Made by a program: the position numbers and the translations under genes
Origin: CAVQDV01 sp963711375
Lineage (GTDB): Bacteria; Pseudomonadota; Gammaproteobacteria; Coxiellales; Coxiellaceae
Assembly: GCA_963711375.1 (NCBI GenBank)
Contig: CAVQDV010000004.1
Coordinates: 16,473-80,472, forward strand
DNA: 64,000 bases
Direction: 5' to 3'
Shown here: piece by piece, positions 34,922 through 44,090 of the stretch
Numbering within the stretch: the first letter of the stretch is position 1
Layout: each line of letters begins with the position of its first letter
The notes under the pieces: generated by a model
What the model saw: the letters and a program-made list of their open reading frames with translations, nothing else
The model's database searches: none
What the model was told of the DNA's origin: nothing

Positions 34922-35896
34922 TTAAAAATTAAATAAAACTTTCACTGCGCTATCTGAAAACTGCCGCCCTGCCTCAATATACTCAACTACTGTGCTCGTA
35001 GATTTCCACCGCCCATGCCTCTTAATCGCCACCATTGAGGCACCCAGTCGTGCCGCTTCCGTCGCTACCCCACGCCTAAGTGAATGGCTGCTGATTTGAT
35101 CAGCATTGAGCAAGCCTGCATTTTTAGCGAGTTGGCGAATCAAGCGATTCCATGAGGTGCCGCTGATGGCCGCTTTTGTAATGGTACCAGTTTTGGAAAG
35201 TCGTCGAAAAATTGGACCTTCCCATTGTCCGCTTGCTTGGCGCCAATCGATAAGCGCTCGTACTGGACATCGCTTATCATCACCAAATGGAATAATACAT
35301 CGCTCCCCTTCCCTGGCTTGATCGGTTTTGCTTCTGGTCAGATGAATGATCATCCCATCACTGACAAAACTCACCTGTTCCCAGTTGAGTGATACTAATT
35401 CTGAACGACGGAAAGCGCCAAAATATCCTAACAATAAGAGAGCACGATTACGGATATTAATTTTACTGGGTGACTTATTGAGATATTCGACGATTTGATC
35501 TAAATCTTTTAATCGAAGCGCTGAGGCCTGACGCTTAGGTCGCCCATGTAGTCGAGCAATGCCTTTGAGGGTTTTGTAAACTACAGGGTTATCCGTTGGG
35601 TCGGGTTGCTTTTGGAGTCGGTGCCATTGACGCAATGCAGTGAGTCTTCTTTTTAATGTTCTGGGATTGTAGTGATCGGCACAGTCTCGCAAATATTGCT
35701 CCACCAATTCTGGCGTTGCTGGCAGTGCACCACCCTGTTTCAAAAAAGCTTTGATATCTTTTTGATACGCAATCCGTGTGTTGTCACTGCTGGCTGCCTC
35801 TATATAAGGTGAGTGCCATTCCGTTAATAACACTTCATGACTGGATTGCTTGGGGGGTTCTTGCCCGATTTCGATGCTGTCGCTCCCTATTTTCAC
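34922..35896 (-). CDS. Tyrosine recombinase/integrase (module 2)
   Basis: The 324-residue paralog of the integrase at 22143-23087. Active-site residues are complete: Arg in GAFRRSELVSLNW, His-x-x-Arg in SSHSLRRGVATEAA, KRHGRWKS, and Tyr in VVEYIEAGR. The start is GTG. It differs from the other copy mostly in its first 25 residues and in scattered positions, so the two modules diverged some time ago. Cargo genes on its downstream side differ completely between the modules, which fits a common recombinase moving different passengers. Confidence 0.92.
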   Translation of the reverse strand: MKIGSDSIEIGQEPPKQSSHEVLLTEWHSPYIEAASSDNTRIAYQKDIKAFLKQGGALPATPELVEQYLRDCADHYNPRTLKRRLTALRQWHRLQKQPDPTDNPVVYKTLKGIARLHGRPKRQASALRLKDLDQIVEYLNKSPSKINIRNRALLLLGYFGAFRRSELVSLNWEQVSFVSDGMIIHLTRSKTDQAREGERCIIPFGDDKRCPVRALIDWRQASGQWEGPIFRRLSKTGTITKAAISGTSWNRLIRQLAKNAGLLNADQISSHSLRRGVATEAARLGASMVAIKRHGRWKSTSTVVEYIEAGRQFSDSAVKVLFNF

Positions 35897-36019
35897 AACT
35901 CATACTCCATTAATCATATTTTGGACGATATTTACGCGGGAGTCTATTTTATCACATTATGTTCGGTAATCTCCAAAATGGACAGTTATAGAAAATTGAA
36001 AAAGATCGCAAAAATATAG

Positions 36020-36039
36020 CGGCGGCTAGTGGGCCGCCG
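36020..36039 (-). terminator. Terminator of the small acidic-tail gene (module 2)
   Basis: CGGCGGC (36020-36026) and GCCGCCG (36033-36039) with a 6-nt loop, followed on the minus strand by CTATATTTTTGC. Same as in module 1. Confidence 0.75.
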
Positions 36040-36071
36040 ACTACTCAAAATCAAGGAATCTATAAATTATA

Positions 36072-36644
36072 TCATTCAGAGTCGGAGTCAGATTTTGTCA
36101 AAGAAGGTGATTGGTGTTCTTTCTGCTCTTTATCGGCAACAGAAGCCTCCTGATGGCTTGAATCTTTCCAAAGGTTCTGTGCAATTAATGCTAATGCAAA
36201 ACCTTCAGCCTTCTGTGTTTCTGGATCTTCAATTTTCAGGATTTCTGCCACTCGGCGTGAAATATAATCATCAGTTTCCTGTTTACGCACAGCAGCCCGA
36301 AGCTTCATAGGCTCCGAGATAACAGGCCTAGAGCCCCCAAATGATCTTGGATTGGCCTCTTCGACCGCTCTGTCAAATTCGGTAGGTTCGCAGGGGGGAT
36401 TAGTAGTTTTATAGCCTTTTTCTTGAAGCAAAACCGCTAATTGGCAAAGTGCTTCGTAGGTTTTAATGAATTCAAAACCACGATCACCATTTAGGAAACA
36501 AACTAAAGCTTTATTGTTATCATCAAAGTCCCCAGATTCTCTGTGGGAATCTTTAAAATTTTTCATCCAGAGATCAAACTTTTCAGCAGCAAGCTTTATG
36601 GATTCTTCAAGTGATACTCCACAATTATTGTCAAATCTTCTCAT
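36072..36644 (-). CDS. Small acidic-tail protein (module 2)
   Basis: The 190-residue paralog of the protein at 23288-23767. The first 18 residues (FDNNCGVSLEESIKLAAEK) and the last 60 (VRKQETDDYISRR..., ending SDSDSE) match it. Residues about 20-110 are unique, with FDLWMKNFKDSHRE and a CEPTEFDRAVEEA segment, and are replaced in the other copy by a duplicated 51-residue block. GAGGT lies 8 nt before the ATG. It precedes the integrase on the same strand, as in module 1. Function is unknown. Confidence 0.6.
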   Translation of the reverse strand: MRRFDNNCGVSLEESIKLAAEKFDLWMKNFKDSHRESGDFDDNNKALVCFLNGDRGFEFIKTYEALCQLAVLLQEKGYKTTNPPCEPTEFDRAVEEANPRSFGGSRPVISEPMKLRAAVRKQETDDYISRRVAEILKIEDPETQKAEGFALALIAQNLWKDSSHQEASVADKEQKEHQSPSLTKSDSDSE

Positions 36645-36787
36645 TTTTTTACCTCATTAATAACTTATTTGCCTGAAGAAGGAAGTCCCGTAGCTTCACA
36701 CTAACCTGGATTTCCTTCGCTTAAGATGAGCAGTATAACCCGCGAATATTAAGGAAATATTAAAGTGCGCAACGAGGCGCAAATATT
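36645..36787. repeat. Conserved 143-bp upstream segment of the recombinase module, copy 2
   Basis: It matches 23768-23910 almost perfectly and ends at the same GCGCAAATATT point, where a group II intron target hairpin begins. Non-coding. Confidence 0.8.
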
Positions 36788-38656
36788 TCTGCCAGGATGG
36801 CAGAAATGAGCACTAGCAGATGAAAGTTCTGCGCCAAAAGCGGTGACCCGCCGCATTGGGTACCAAGTCTTGAGCTAGTTGGGGGTAACCCCGCTGGTTA
36901 AGCGTAGACAGGGAGATAATAGGCCGTAAGCCGCCAGGTTGAAGTGATTGAGCCCCGAAAAATCCATTATTGGGAGGGTTGATGCTGTCTTAATAGCAGA
37001 AGACGAAATTAGTTGTGACGGTAATGGGCAGTCACGATTGACCTCTCCGGGGTCAGAGAGCATGGCATGTTAGATCCTGCAGGCTCTAACAGGGAAAGCA
37101 GTACGGACTAACAAGGCGACAAAAGCGAGGAAGTTCGGAAGGCTTGCAGGAAGTCAGATGGGTCGTAGTACCGATGAAGCGAGTCGAGAGATCGTGGAGG
37201 AAAGGACCCTGGGCAAGTTCAACCTTAAAGAGGAGACGTCAATGGAACCATCAGAGTTTCAAGAAACGACGGCAACGAAATTAGAAAGGATAGCGTGGCT
37301 ATCGTCGAGAAATCCAAATAAAGAATGGCATCAGTTGATGCATCATCTTAATGAGGAATCTTTGACGGCCTGCTTCCACGAGCTTGATGGAAGTAAAGCG
37401 GTGGGAGTCGATGCGGTCACGAAAAGTCACTGTGGTGAACGACTAGCGGAGAACATTAATGAGTTAGTTTCCAGTATGAAGCGCATGGGCTACCGACCGG
37501 GACCCGTACGAGAAGTACGAATTCCAAAGGAAGGAAAACCCGGAGCGACAAGACCACTGGGAATTAGTAATTTTGAAGATAAGCTGGTCCAGAAGATGGT
37601 GCAGAAAGTTCTTGAAAGTATTTATGAGCCTATTTTTCTCGACTGTTCTTATGGATTCAGACGAGGAAGAGGCTGCCATGATGCGGTGAGAGCCCTGCAC
37701 TATTATTTATTGCTAACGAAGTGGAAACAGTAATCGATGTTGATTTAGAAAATTTCTTCGGCACCATTGATCACAAATTAGTGGAAGGAATATTACGCGA
37801 GAAAATCAAAGACCAAAAATTTATGCGATATATAATTCGGCTATTTAAAGCCGGAGTATTATCCAAAAATGAATTTAGGGTTGACGATGAAGGAGTGCCC
37901 CAAGGATCGGTGTGCAGTCCAATAATAGCGAATATATTTTCACATTACGTAATTGATGAATGGTTTGAGGAAGTGGTTAAAGGACATTGCAAAGGCAAAG
38001 TTGAGCTGTTTCGGTATGCGGATGATCTGGTGGTATGCTGCCAATATCAGAAAGATGCCCAGCGAATTAGATCTGCACTGACCTTACGTCTCGCAAAATA
38101 CAAGCTGAAATTAAATGAGGATAAAACATGAAATGTTCCATTCTCTAAGCAACGTTTCAGTCAAGGCGAGAAACAAGGCGCATTTGATTTTCTAGGATTT
38201 TCCTTTTATTTAGGACGTTCTAGAAAAGATGTGCCGGTACCGAAGCTTCGCACGAGCGGCAAACGCCTGCGATCGAAGCTGAAGAACGTAAATGTCTGGG
38301 CAAAAATGGTTCGAAATAAACATTGCCTGCGACAAATATGGAAAATGTTTTGCATTAAATTACAGGGACACATCCGATATTACGGAGTGTCGAGTAATTA
38401 TCAAGGTGTTCAACGTTTCCGACATGAGTCGAGGAAAATAATGTTTAAATGGCTTAATCGACGAAGCCAAAGCGTTCATTTAATTGGGACAAATTCCTAT
38501 TAATTGAAGCGCAGTTTCCATCACCAGAAGCGAAGATTTACCACAAACTTTTCTGATCATAGAAACGTGAATGGACTTGTCTTGAGCCCATTGCCTTAAT
38601 AGGGCACGATGCGGTTCTAACGAGGGGCCGGCCGCGCAAGCGGCTGGTCTACTCAC
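36785..38656 (+). mobile_element. Degenerate second-type group II intron inserted at a hairpin
   Basis: A perfect hairpin, ATTTCTGCCA (36785-36794), loop GGA, TGGCAGAAAT (36798-36807), precedes the intron, as expected for class C-type introns that insert behind stem-loops. Domain V is the 34-nt GAGCCC...GCGGTTC at 38584-38617. Domain VI follows with GGCCGGCCGC-GCAA-GCGGCTGGTC and ends near CTACTCAC at 38656. The 5' boundary, just after the hairpin (about 36808), lacks a clear GTGYG and is uncertain. The encoded RT is broken. Confidence 0.75.
37242..38503 (+). pseudogene. Group II intron RT/maturase with a frameshift and a nonsense codon
   Basis: GAGGAG precedes the ATG at 37242. The first 160 residues (MEPSEFQETTATKLERIAWL to RGRGCHDAVRALHYYL) lie in one frame. 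After a shift near 37715-37735 the protein continues as VIDVDLENFFGTIDHKLVEG, with GVPQGSVCSPIIANIFSHYV and FRYADDLVVCC (YADD centre intact). A TGA at 38129-38131 then interrupts the same frame before the thumb and maturase region (FDFLGFSFYLGRSRKD, IRYYGVSSNYQGVQ). One indel and one stop make a functional protein unlikely. The fragment at 13839-14185 is a close relative. Confidence 0.88.
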
Positions 38657-38787
38657 TTTTATGAGTTCAATTTTTGTATAGAATTGCGTCACATTAAAGG
38701 TAACTTTAGGGGGTTCTGAAAAAGAGGCAAAAACCCTACGTTGACTCATATTTATGGTAACCGAAGCAAATTGTGGAGGAATAAGCA

Positions 38788-38967
38788 ATGAGCCAACGAA
38801 AAATCAATGAGTTCGAGAGCTTTCAGCGTATGTATGGGTATACCAAAAGGCGCTCGATTAAGTCCAAGCTGCTCGATAGGTTCTGTAAGACCCATGGGCA
38901 CAACCAGTCTGGCCGCAAAAAGAACGCCTGCTCAAAATCCAAAATTCCAACATTCTCTCGGGCTTAG
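38788..38967 (+). pseudogene. Transposase N-terminal remnant
   Basis: GGAGGA lies 7 nt before the ATG. The 59 residues (SQRKINEFESFQRMYGYTKR, then SIKSKLLDRFCKTHGH) resemble the N-terminal HTH of integrase-core transposases, whose pattern is ILDEFC..GY.RKYAIRLL. After GH the match fails, and the frame ends at a TAG with no catalytic core. Probably a decayed IS, though a short real ORF cannot be excluded. Confidence 0.4.
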
Positions 38968-39054
38968 ACGTTGTGCCTATTGGCAGATAGTCGAATAACA
39001 AGGCGCACCGACTCAACAACAGAAGAACAACCTGCGACCAACATATTGCAAGAA

Positions 39055-39083
39055 TTGCAATATTGCAAATCTTGGTATATACT
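39055..39083 (+). promoter_or_regulatory. Promoter and operator of the RelE-like/XRE operon
   Basis: TTGCAA (39055-39060), 17 bp, TATACT (39078-39083). The 14-bp perfect palindrome TTGCAATATTGCAA (39055-39068) covers the -35 box, and an extra TTGCAA half-site lies at 39046-39051, so this is a likely autorepression operator. The toxin ATG at 39091 follows the -10 box by 7 nt: a predicted leaderless start. Confidence 0.7.
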
Positions 39084-39090
39084 TATCTGT

Positions 39091-39384
39091 ATGTCATGGA
39101 ACGTCCAATTTAGTAACAAAGCCGGAAAGCAAGCGCCTTTTTTAAGTAAACGTGCGCTTCTAGCGTTACAATCGCTTGTTGAGGATTTAACAGTCTTTGG
39201 GCCCTATCCTGGCAAGCATTGGCCGAACTATGGGCCCTTGAGTGGCAAAAAAAATGAAGATAAACGACATTGCCACCTAATTAAGGGGAAGCCAACCTAT
39301 GTTTGTTGTTGGGAAGTGTTAAATAAAAAAAATAAATTAATCGAGGTCTATTATGTCGGCACACATGAAAAAGCACCATATTGA
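39091..39384 (+). CDS. RelE/HigB-like toxin
   Basis: Its 97 residues begin MSWNVQFSNKAGKQAPFLSK and include LVEDLTVFGPYPGKHWPNYG, RHCHLIKGKPTYVCCWEV and the ending IEVYYVGTHEKAPY, the hallmark of a RelE-superfamily translation-inhibitor family paired with XRE antitoxins. The upstream in-frame start at 38971 would add an unrelated 40-residue leader that overlaps the promoter, so I reject it. The gene overlaps the antitoxin gene by 32 bp. No ribosome-binding site precedes it, in line with leaderless translation. Confidence 0.88.
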   Translation: MSWNVQFSNKAGKQAPFLSKRALLALQSLVEDLTVFGPYPGKHWPNYGPLSGKKNEDKRHCHLIKGKPTYVCCWEVLNKKNKLIEVYYVGTHEKAPY

Positions 39385-39724
39385 GTCAGAAAGAAATTAC
39401 GTGCGTCTGCAACATGCGGGAAAAGTGTATCAGTTTCCAGTAAAGGTAGCTGAAAAATATCTTATTAGTGATGTTATCAATGAGCCGCCCCTCTCGCCCG
39501 AAACAATTTTCGCCGAAATTAATAAAAAATATACAAAGCCCGGCGCCCTCTTGCGTGGAATTCGTGCCAGAGAAAATTTAACTCAAATTGAAATGGCCAA
39601 AAAACTAAAGGTGACCCAATCCGATATTTCCCAAATGGAAAATGGGGCACGCCGAATTGGCCGTAGCGTTGCCATGCGCATTCAAAAATTATTTGGCATG
39701 AGTTACCGGTCGTTTTTATCGTAG
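39353..39724 (+). CDS. XRE-family antitoxin
   Basis: The 123-residue partner of the RelE-like toxin. The N-terminal half (YVRLQHAGKVYQFPVKVAEK) is the toxin-contacting part. Residues about 65-115 are an HTH_XRE domain (ALLRGIRARENLTQIEMAKK, VTQSDISQMENGARRIGR). GAGG lies 7 nt before the ATG, inside the toxin gene. It should repress the operon through the TTGCAATATTGCAA operator. Confidence 0.88.
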   Translation: MSAHMKKHHIESERNYVRLQHAGKVYQFPVKVAEKYLISDVINEPPLSPETIFAEINKKYTKPGALLRGIRARENLTQIEMAKKLKVTQSDISQMENGARRIGRSVAMRIQKLFGMSYRSFLS

Positions 39725-39747
39725 AATGGGCTAATCAACTTTTGATT

Positions 39748-40440
39748 TTAAGTGCCAGAAATAAGCTGTTGTGGAATACTTTTTACTGGCTTCAATGGAA
39801 GCGGTTCAATTTCTACCAACCCGTGACGGACTGATAAGCGCGCCAATTCAACATCATTTTTTATTTTTAATTTCTCAAAAATTCGGTAGCGATGACTATT
39901 GACTGTTTTTGGGCTGACTTGTAATTTATCGGCGATTTCTGAAGCATCCATTCCTTCTGAAATACAACGTGCGACATCCAGTTCTCGATTCGAAAGCACA
40001 TCCATGGGTGAGGCGTGATCATTATCAATTCGCTTTAACACCAATTGGCTGGCAATTTTTGAATTCAGATATCGTTGGCCTGTAGACACTATTTGAATGG
40101 CACGAATCATTTCATCCTTAGAAGCAGACTTCAGAATGCACCCTGCAGCGCCTATTTGTAGAAGACGCGTTATGTAGACATCATTTTCATAAGCTGTGAC
40201 TACTAATATTTTAATATCAGGATACAACTCTCTTAATTGGAGCGTGGCATCAAAACCGTTCATGCCCGGCATTTGAATATCCATCAGGACGACATCAGGT
40301 TTCAGTTCTTGGCAAAAGTTGATGGCCGTTGAACCATCGTTTGCTTCCCCAATGACACTCATTCCTGGGATATCGCCCAAGATTTGCCGTAAAGCCACTC
40401 GGACCAAGGCATGATCGTCAACGATTAATATTTTGATCAT
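39748..40440 (-). CDS. NarL/FixJ-type response regulator (GacA/UvrY/LetA-like)
   Basis: The 230-residue protein has a receiver domain (1-120) with acidic pair DDH at residues 8-10, phosphoacceptor Asp in VVLMDIQMPGMNG, Thr in VVTAY, and Lys in CILKSAS. A LuxR-type HTH follows (LSNRELDVARCISEGMDASE, VSPKTVNSHRYRIFEKL). This is the architecture of GacA/UvrY/LetA, which in Legionellales switches between replicative and transmissive phases through small RNAs. It carries a C-terminal tail of about 20 residues after the HTH. GAGGC precedes the ATG. No sensor kinase is next to it, also usual for this class. Whether it is the LetA ortholog or a paralog cannot be told here. Confidence 0.9.
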   Translation of the reverse strand: MIKILIVDDHALVRVALRQILGDIPGMSVIGEANDGSTAINFCQELKPDVVLMDIQMPGMNGFDATLQLRELYPDIKILVVTAYENDVYITRLLQIGAAGCILKSASKDEMIRAIQIVSTGQRYLNSKIASQLVLKRIDNDHASPMDVLSNRELDVARCISEGMDASEIADKLQVSPKTVNSHRYRIFEKLKIKNDVELARLSVRHGLVEIEPLPLKPVKSIPQQLISGT

Positions 40441-40520
40441 AGCGCCTCTTTGGGTTTCTTATTTGGCAGAGAGTCTAGCATAAAAAACCCCCTACCAAAA
40501 TAAAATTAATTATTCGATTA

Positions 40521-42314
40521 TTACAAACGAGGATTTAAGGCAGAGGTTTCCTCTTGATTTTCCGACTGATTAAATGGAAGTGGAAAAGCATTCAATTTTA
40601 CTTTTAGATTAAACACAAGGTTTTCGTACGAATTAAATAAATTCCCTTTGACACTTTTATTTTTTTCGGGATTAAAAAAGTTCAAAAATTGAAGCGCTTC
40701 CTTAATCATTAAAACTTTTTTATCTTCTGATAGGTTTCGATCGTGCCGAACAAGATGTTCAATTATTTCAGCACAACGATAGTGAGATAAAAAATAAGAG
40801 GAATTTTGATTTAGTTTTTCTTCCGATGGCAGTTCGAAGCGAATTTTATATATGGCAATTTTATAGCCCTCTAAGGCCAGCTGAAAGCGTCGAGATGAGC
40901 GATTTTCACCTGCTTCTTTTACAGTTTGAATCCAAGGACAAGTTGACTGAAAACTACGGTAGATATGCGCCTCCACTGCGATTAGCAGTAACTTAAATTC
41001 TGGAGACGCACTTAACAAAAGAGTATCTATTTTCGAAGTAATTATTCTCTTACCTTCTTCTTTAGTATCCGGATTTAAATCCAAGAAATAATATGTCAAA
41101 AAATGTGAAATAAATTTCTCAATACCACTCCTAATTCTAGAACTTGCAGGTTCATCACTATCCATCATGAGAGCAATTAGCCGAAATAATTCGGACAAAA
41201 AACATACCTTGATAGAGCTTTTAAGGATTTTGGTTTTTAGCAATGAAAATTTGGAATATTCGAAGTTTGATTTAATAAAATGATATTCATCAAGACGACA
41301 AGACATCAAAATGTTCAACGTAGATTCGACAATCTCGAGATATTTTGGATCTTTTGTTGTAATACAGTGCTCGGAAGCCAGTTTCCCAATATTCAATAAT
41401 AATTCATTAATCGGCTGATATTCGGTCATTGTAACTTGTGTGATTTGCTTAGATAAGCTCAATTTTTCGTTTTCCCTCAGATTATTTTTGTCGAGAAGGT
41501 TGAGCTTTCTTTCTAAAAATACTTCTATTTTTTGCTTGTGAGGTTGCAAAAGCACGAAGGCCTCAGAAAACCGATTTGACCATGCATATAGTCTTGATAA
41601 TAACAATGTGGCATCGAAGGATAAATTCGCATTATTCTCGATAATTCGATTTAATGTTTGCTCATCTTCGAATGAAATCCTATCGGATTCTGAATCAAAA
41701 TCTTTATCAATTTTCAAAATAATGGCTTGGTCAATTCGATTTTGTGCACGACCATATAGCCTCTCATCTGGTGTTAAGTGCGACATCGCATTTTCTGATA
41801 AGCGCCATTCCCTCTCGGCTTGAATCAAGGCATCCATAGTATGAATACGCACTTGCTGATTGGAAAATATCGGATTTTCTAATTTTTCAGGTTTAGGTAT
41901 TTTTTGGAAATATTGAATAGCGATGCCATAATTTCGATGAGAAAAATAATCTTCACCTAATTGAAAATAGTATTTGGCTGGTGAAATATACGCACCGAGA
42001 TTAGCCACATTTCTAGAAACTGACGAATAGAGGCTAATTGCATAACTTGCCACCCAATTTTTTACCTTTCCACACGGCACTTCAGCGCTTTGAAACAAAT
42101 TTTCCGCATATTTTGAGCCTATTTTCATACTGGCAAAATATAAAAACAAATTTCCTGCTGAATACAGCATCCCCTTACCAACTATATCCCCTAAGAATGG
42201 CGCAGTAGTTTCTAAAACTGCAGGAATGGTTTCAGTGGAAAACCAGTATACTAATCCAGCTGTAAAGGCAATTTTCGGAATATTATGTTTCTCAACTGTC
42301 ATAGGCGTGCGCAT
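40521..42314 (-). CDS. Large helical repeat protein (597 aa), unknown
   Basis: No family is recognised. AAGGA lies 8 nt before the ATG. Residues about 10-60 contain one or two hydrophobic helices (IAFTAGLVYWFSTETIPAVL; YSAGNLFLYFASMKIG) that may anchor it in a membrane. Residues about 115-300 look like TPR-type helical pairs (YYFQLGEDYFSHRNYGIAIQ, LLSRLYAWSNRFSEAFVLLQ). The rest is all-helical. No enzyme motif is visible. It is on the opposite strand to the F-box-like gene that starts 215 bp away. Among neighbours with eukaryote-like domains it is a candidate secreted protein, which is inference. Confidence 0.65.
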   Translation of the reverse strand: MRTPMTVEKHNIPKIAFTAGLVYWFSTETIPAVLETTAPFLGDIVGKGMLYSAGNLFLYFASMKIGSKYAENLFQSAEVPCGKVKNWVASYAISLYSSVSRNVANLGAYISPAKYYFQLGEDYFSHRNYGIAIQYFQKIPKPEKLENPIFSNQQVRIHTMDALIQAEREWRLSENAMSHLTPDERLYGRAQNRIDQAIILKIDKDFDSESDRISFEDEQTLNRIIENNANLSFDATLLLSRLYAWSNRFSEAFVLLQPHKQKIEVFLERKLNLLDKNNLRENEKLSLSKQITQVTMTEYQPINELLLNIGKLASEHCITTKDPKYLEIVESTLNILMSCRLDEYHFIKSNFEYSKFSLLKTKILKSSIKVCFLSELFRLIALMMDSDEPASSRIRSGIEKFISHFLTYYFLDLNPDTKEEGKRIITSKIDTLLLSASPEFKLLLIAVEAHIYRSFQSTCPWIQTVKEAGENRSSRRFQLALEGYKIAIYKIRFELPSEEKLNQNSSYFLSHYRCAEIIEHLVRHDRNLSEDKKVLMIKEALQFLNFFNPEKNKSVKGNLFNSYENLVFNLKVKLNAFPLPFNQSENQEETSALNPRL

Positions 42315-42529
42315 AGACTTATCCTTAATTAAATCAAGAGGCCAAAATCTAACACAATGCCTACCTCAATCCAAATTTTAAAGCCATTCTGAACATAAGA
42401 AACAAATCTCTCGCCTTAAGGCTGGATTAAGGGACTATTTTTTAAACAATTTATCTCCCATTTTATTCATGAAATGATATAGTACAACTAAAATATATTC
42501 ACGAAATCCAGTAAACAGATAGGAAATCC

Positions 42530-43783
42530 ATGAGAAAGAAAAGCGAAAAGCAGCTCTTAGCTTCCAAAATTGTGGCAGATGCCGGTACTGGGATTTTTAT
42601 TATCGGGTTAAACGCTGCTTCCGTATATGTGAAAAGTCCAATAAGCCCTGATAGTTTAGACTCAGGACTCAACCACTTATTAAACGCTGCAAAAAATCTT
42701 GTTTCTCTTGTAGGACAAGGAGATGTTGCTCAAGATTCCTGGAATTTTTTATGCAATAGTGCCAACCATATTATTGATAGTTTTTTTCCAATTTTGAAGT
42801 CCACGGAATCTTCCAGTAAAGTTATTCCATGGAAACCAATACCTTTTTCTGTTTTGCTCGAACAAAACAATATCCTAAGCGTTGATCGCCAGCCTAAAAG
42901 AGTTTTAAATTTTCTTGATCTCCAGACTGATGTTTTGGTTTCTCTCTCTAGAAAATATTTAAGCTGTCGGGACTTTTCACACTTGAGACAAACATGCAAA
43001 ACTTTGTATAAAAATAAGCGGATTAGTAAAGCCTTTGATCGCAAAGCAATTAATTGTGACTATGGGTGGAAGAATTGGGTCAAAAATAATTATCGCAGTT
43101 TTGCTTTTGATTTATCTTTAGAAGACGATGAGTGTTCTAATACTATGATTTGGATGTGTTGCATATACATTAGAAGATCCAACCATCCAATGAAAATGGA
43201 CCTATTAAAAGAGATTTATACTCGATTGGTTCTTCAAAATCCAATAACAGATGAAAAAGGCTGGATGCAGACATATCGCAGCGTACTTGGAAACTGTGAT
43301 TTCAAGGCTCAATTAGTAAAAAGTATTAACAATGCTATGTGGACTTGGAATTGCGTGGAATTGGGTGATAATATCCAGCTTCTTCCACTGATTGAACGCC
43401 TTCTAGAACGTACCGCGCCATTAGCAACATTCAAAGTATATTATCAGGACCGGATTCCTCCCTGTTTATTGCCAGAACATTTTGCTTATCTTGCGGCTAT
43501 TCCAATTGCATTTGCAGGGGTATTCATCTTCCTTGAAGAAAGGGGAACAAACAATAGGTTAATGGGTAATTCTATTTTTAGGGGATTAGGCTTTACAATG
43601 TTTACATTGTTTGCTCCTGACTCTGCGGGTAAAGTATATGCTCGACTTAAATCTTACCTCTATACCTCTCATCATCGAAATAAAGCCTTGGAATTACAGG
43701 CAACCTTGCAAAAATCAGCAAATGAAAATGACGATAAGTCAGATGAAAAGAATGAGCAAAATAATTTTACTTATGGTAACTAA
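42530..43783 (+). CDS. F-box-like protein with membrane segments, effector candidate
   Basis: In this 417-residue protein, residues about 125-165 (LNFLDLQTDVLVSLSRKYLS, then DFSHLRQTCKTLYKNK) follow the F-box pattern, a eukaryotic domain that docks substrates to Skp1-Cullin ubiquitin ligases. Two hydrophobic stretches occur, near 14-33 and near 325-345 (FAYLAAIPIAFAGVFIFLEE), so it may sit in a membrane. The C-terminus is charged and Asn/Asp/Lys-rich. AGGA precedes the ATG. F-box effectors are known from Legionella. The motif is visible but divergent; a structure search would settle it. Confidence 0.65.
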   Translation: MRKKSEKQLLASKIVADAGTGIFIIGLNAASVYVKSPISPDSLDSGLNHLLNAAKNLVSLVGQGDVAQDSWNFLCNSANHIIDSFFPILKSTESSSKVIPWKPIPFSVLLEQNNILSVDRQPKRVLNFLDLQTDVLVSLSRKYLSCRDFSHLRQTCKTLYKNKRISKAFDRKAINCDYGWKNWVKNNYRSFAFDLSLEDDECSNTMIWMCCIYIRRSNHPMKMDLLKEIYTRLVLQNPITDEKGWMQTYRSVLGNCDFKAQLVKSINNAMWTWNCVELGDNIQLLPLIERLLERTAPLATFKVYYQDRIPPCLLPEHFAYLAAIPIAFAGVFIFLEERGTNNRLMGNSIFRGLGFTMFTLFAPDSAGKVYARLKSYLYTSHHRNKALELQATLQKSANENDDKSDEKNEQNNFTYGN

Positions 43784-44090
43784 ACTTGTCTTTCATTTAG
43801 AATAAAGAAAATATGAATGGGTAACAGCCAAATCTTTTAGTTCTTAACCCCACTAACGAAAAGCAACATTCTTTAAAACCTGGAATATCGGCAGTTCTCA
43901 TCCTATCTCTCAACTCCTTTAAAACACCTACACCTTTACAAATGTTTCTGAAAAAAATTAGAGCGAAGGATGAAAAGAAGGACATAAATCGAGAAACCGG
44001 CTAGAAAAAATATCAATAATGTCCTAAAGGGCGTTTACTTTGACCTGAAAACAGGTACAATTCTGTCATTTAAATCAGAAGGAAGGGATT

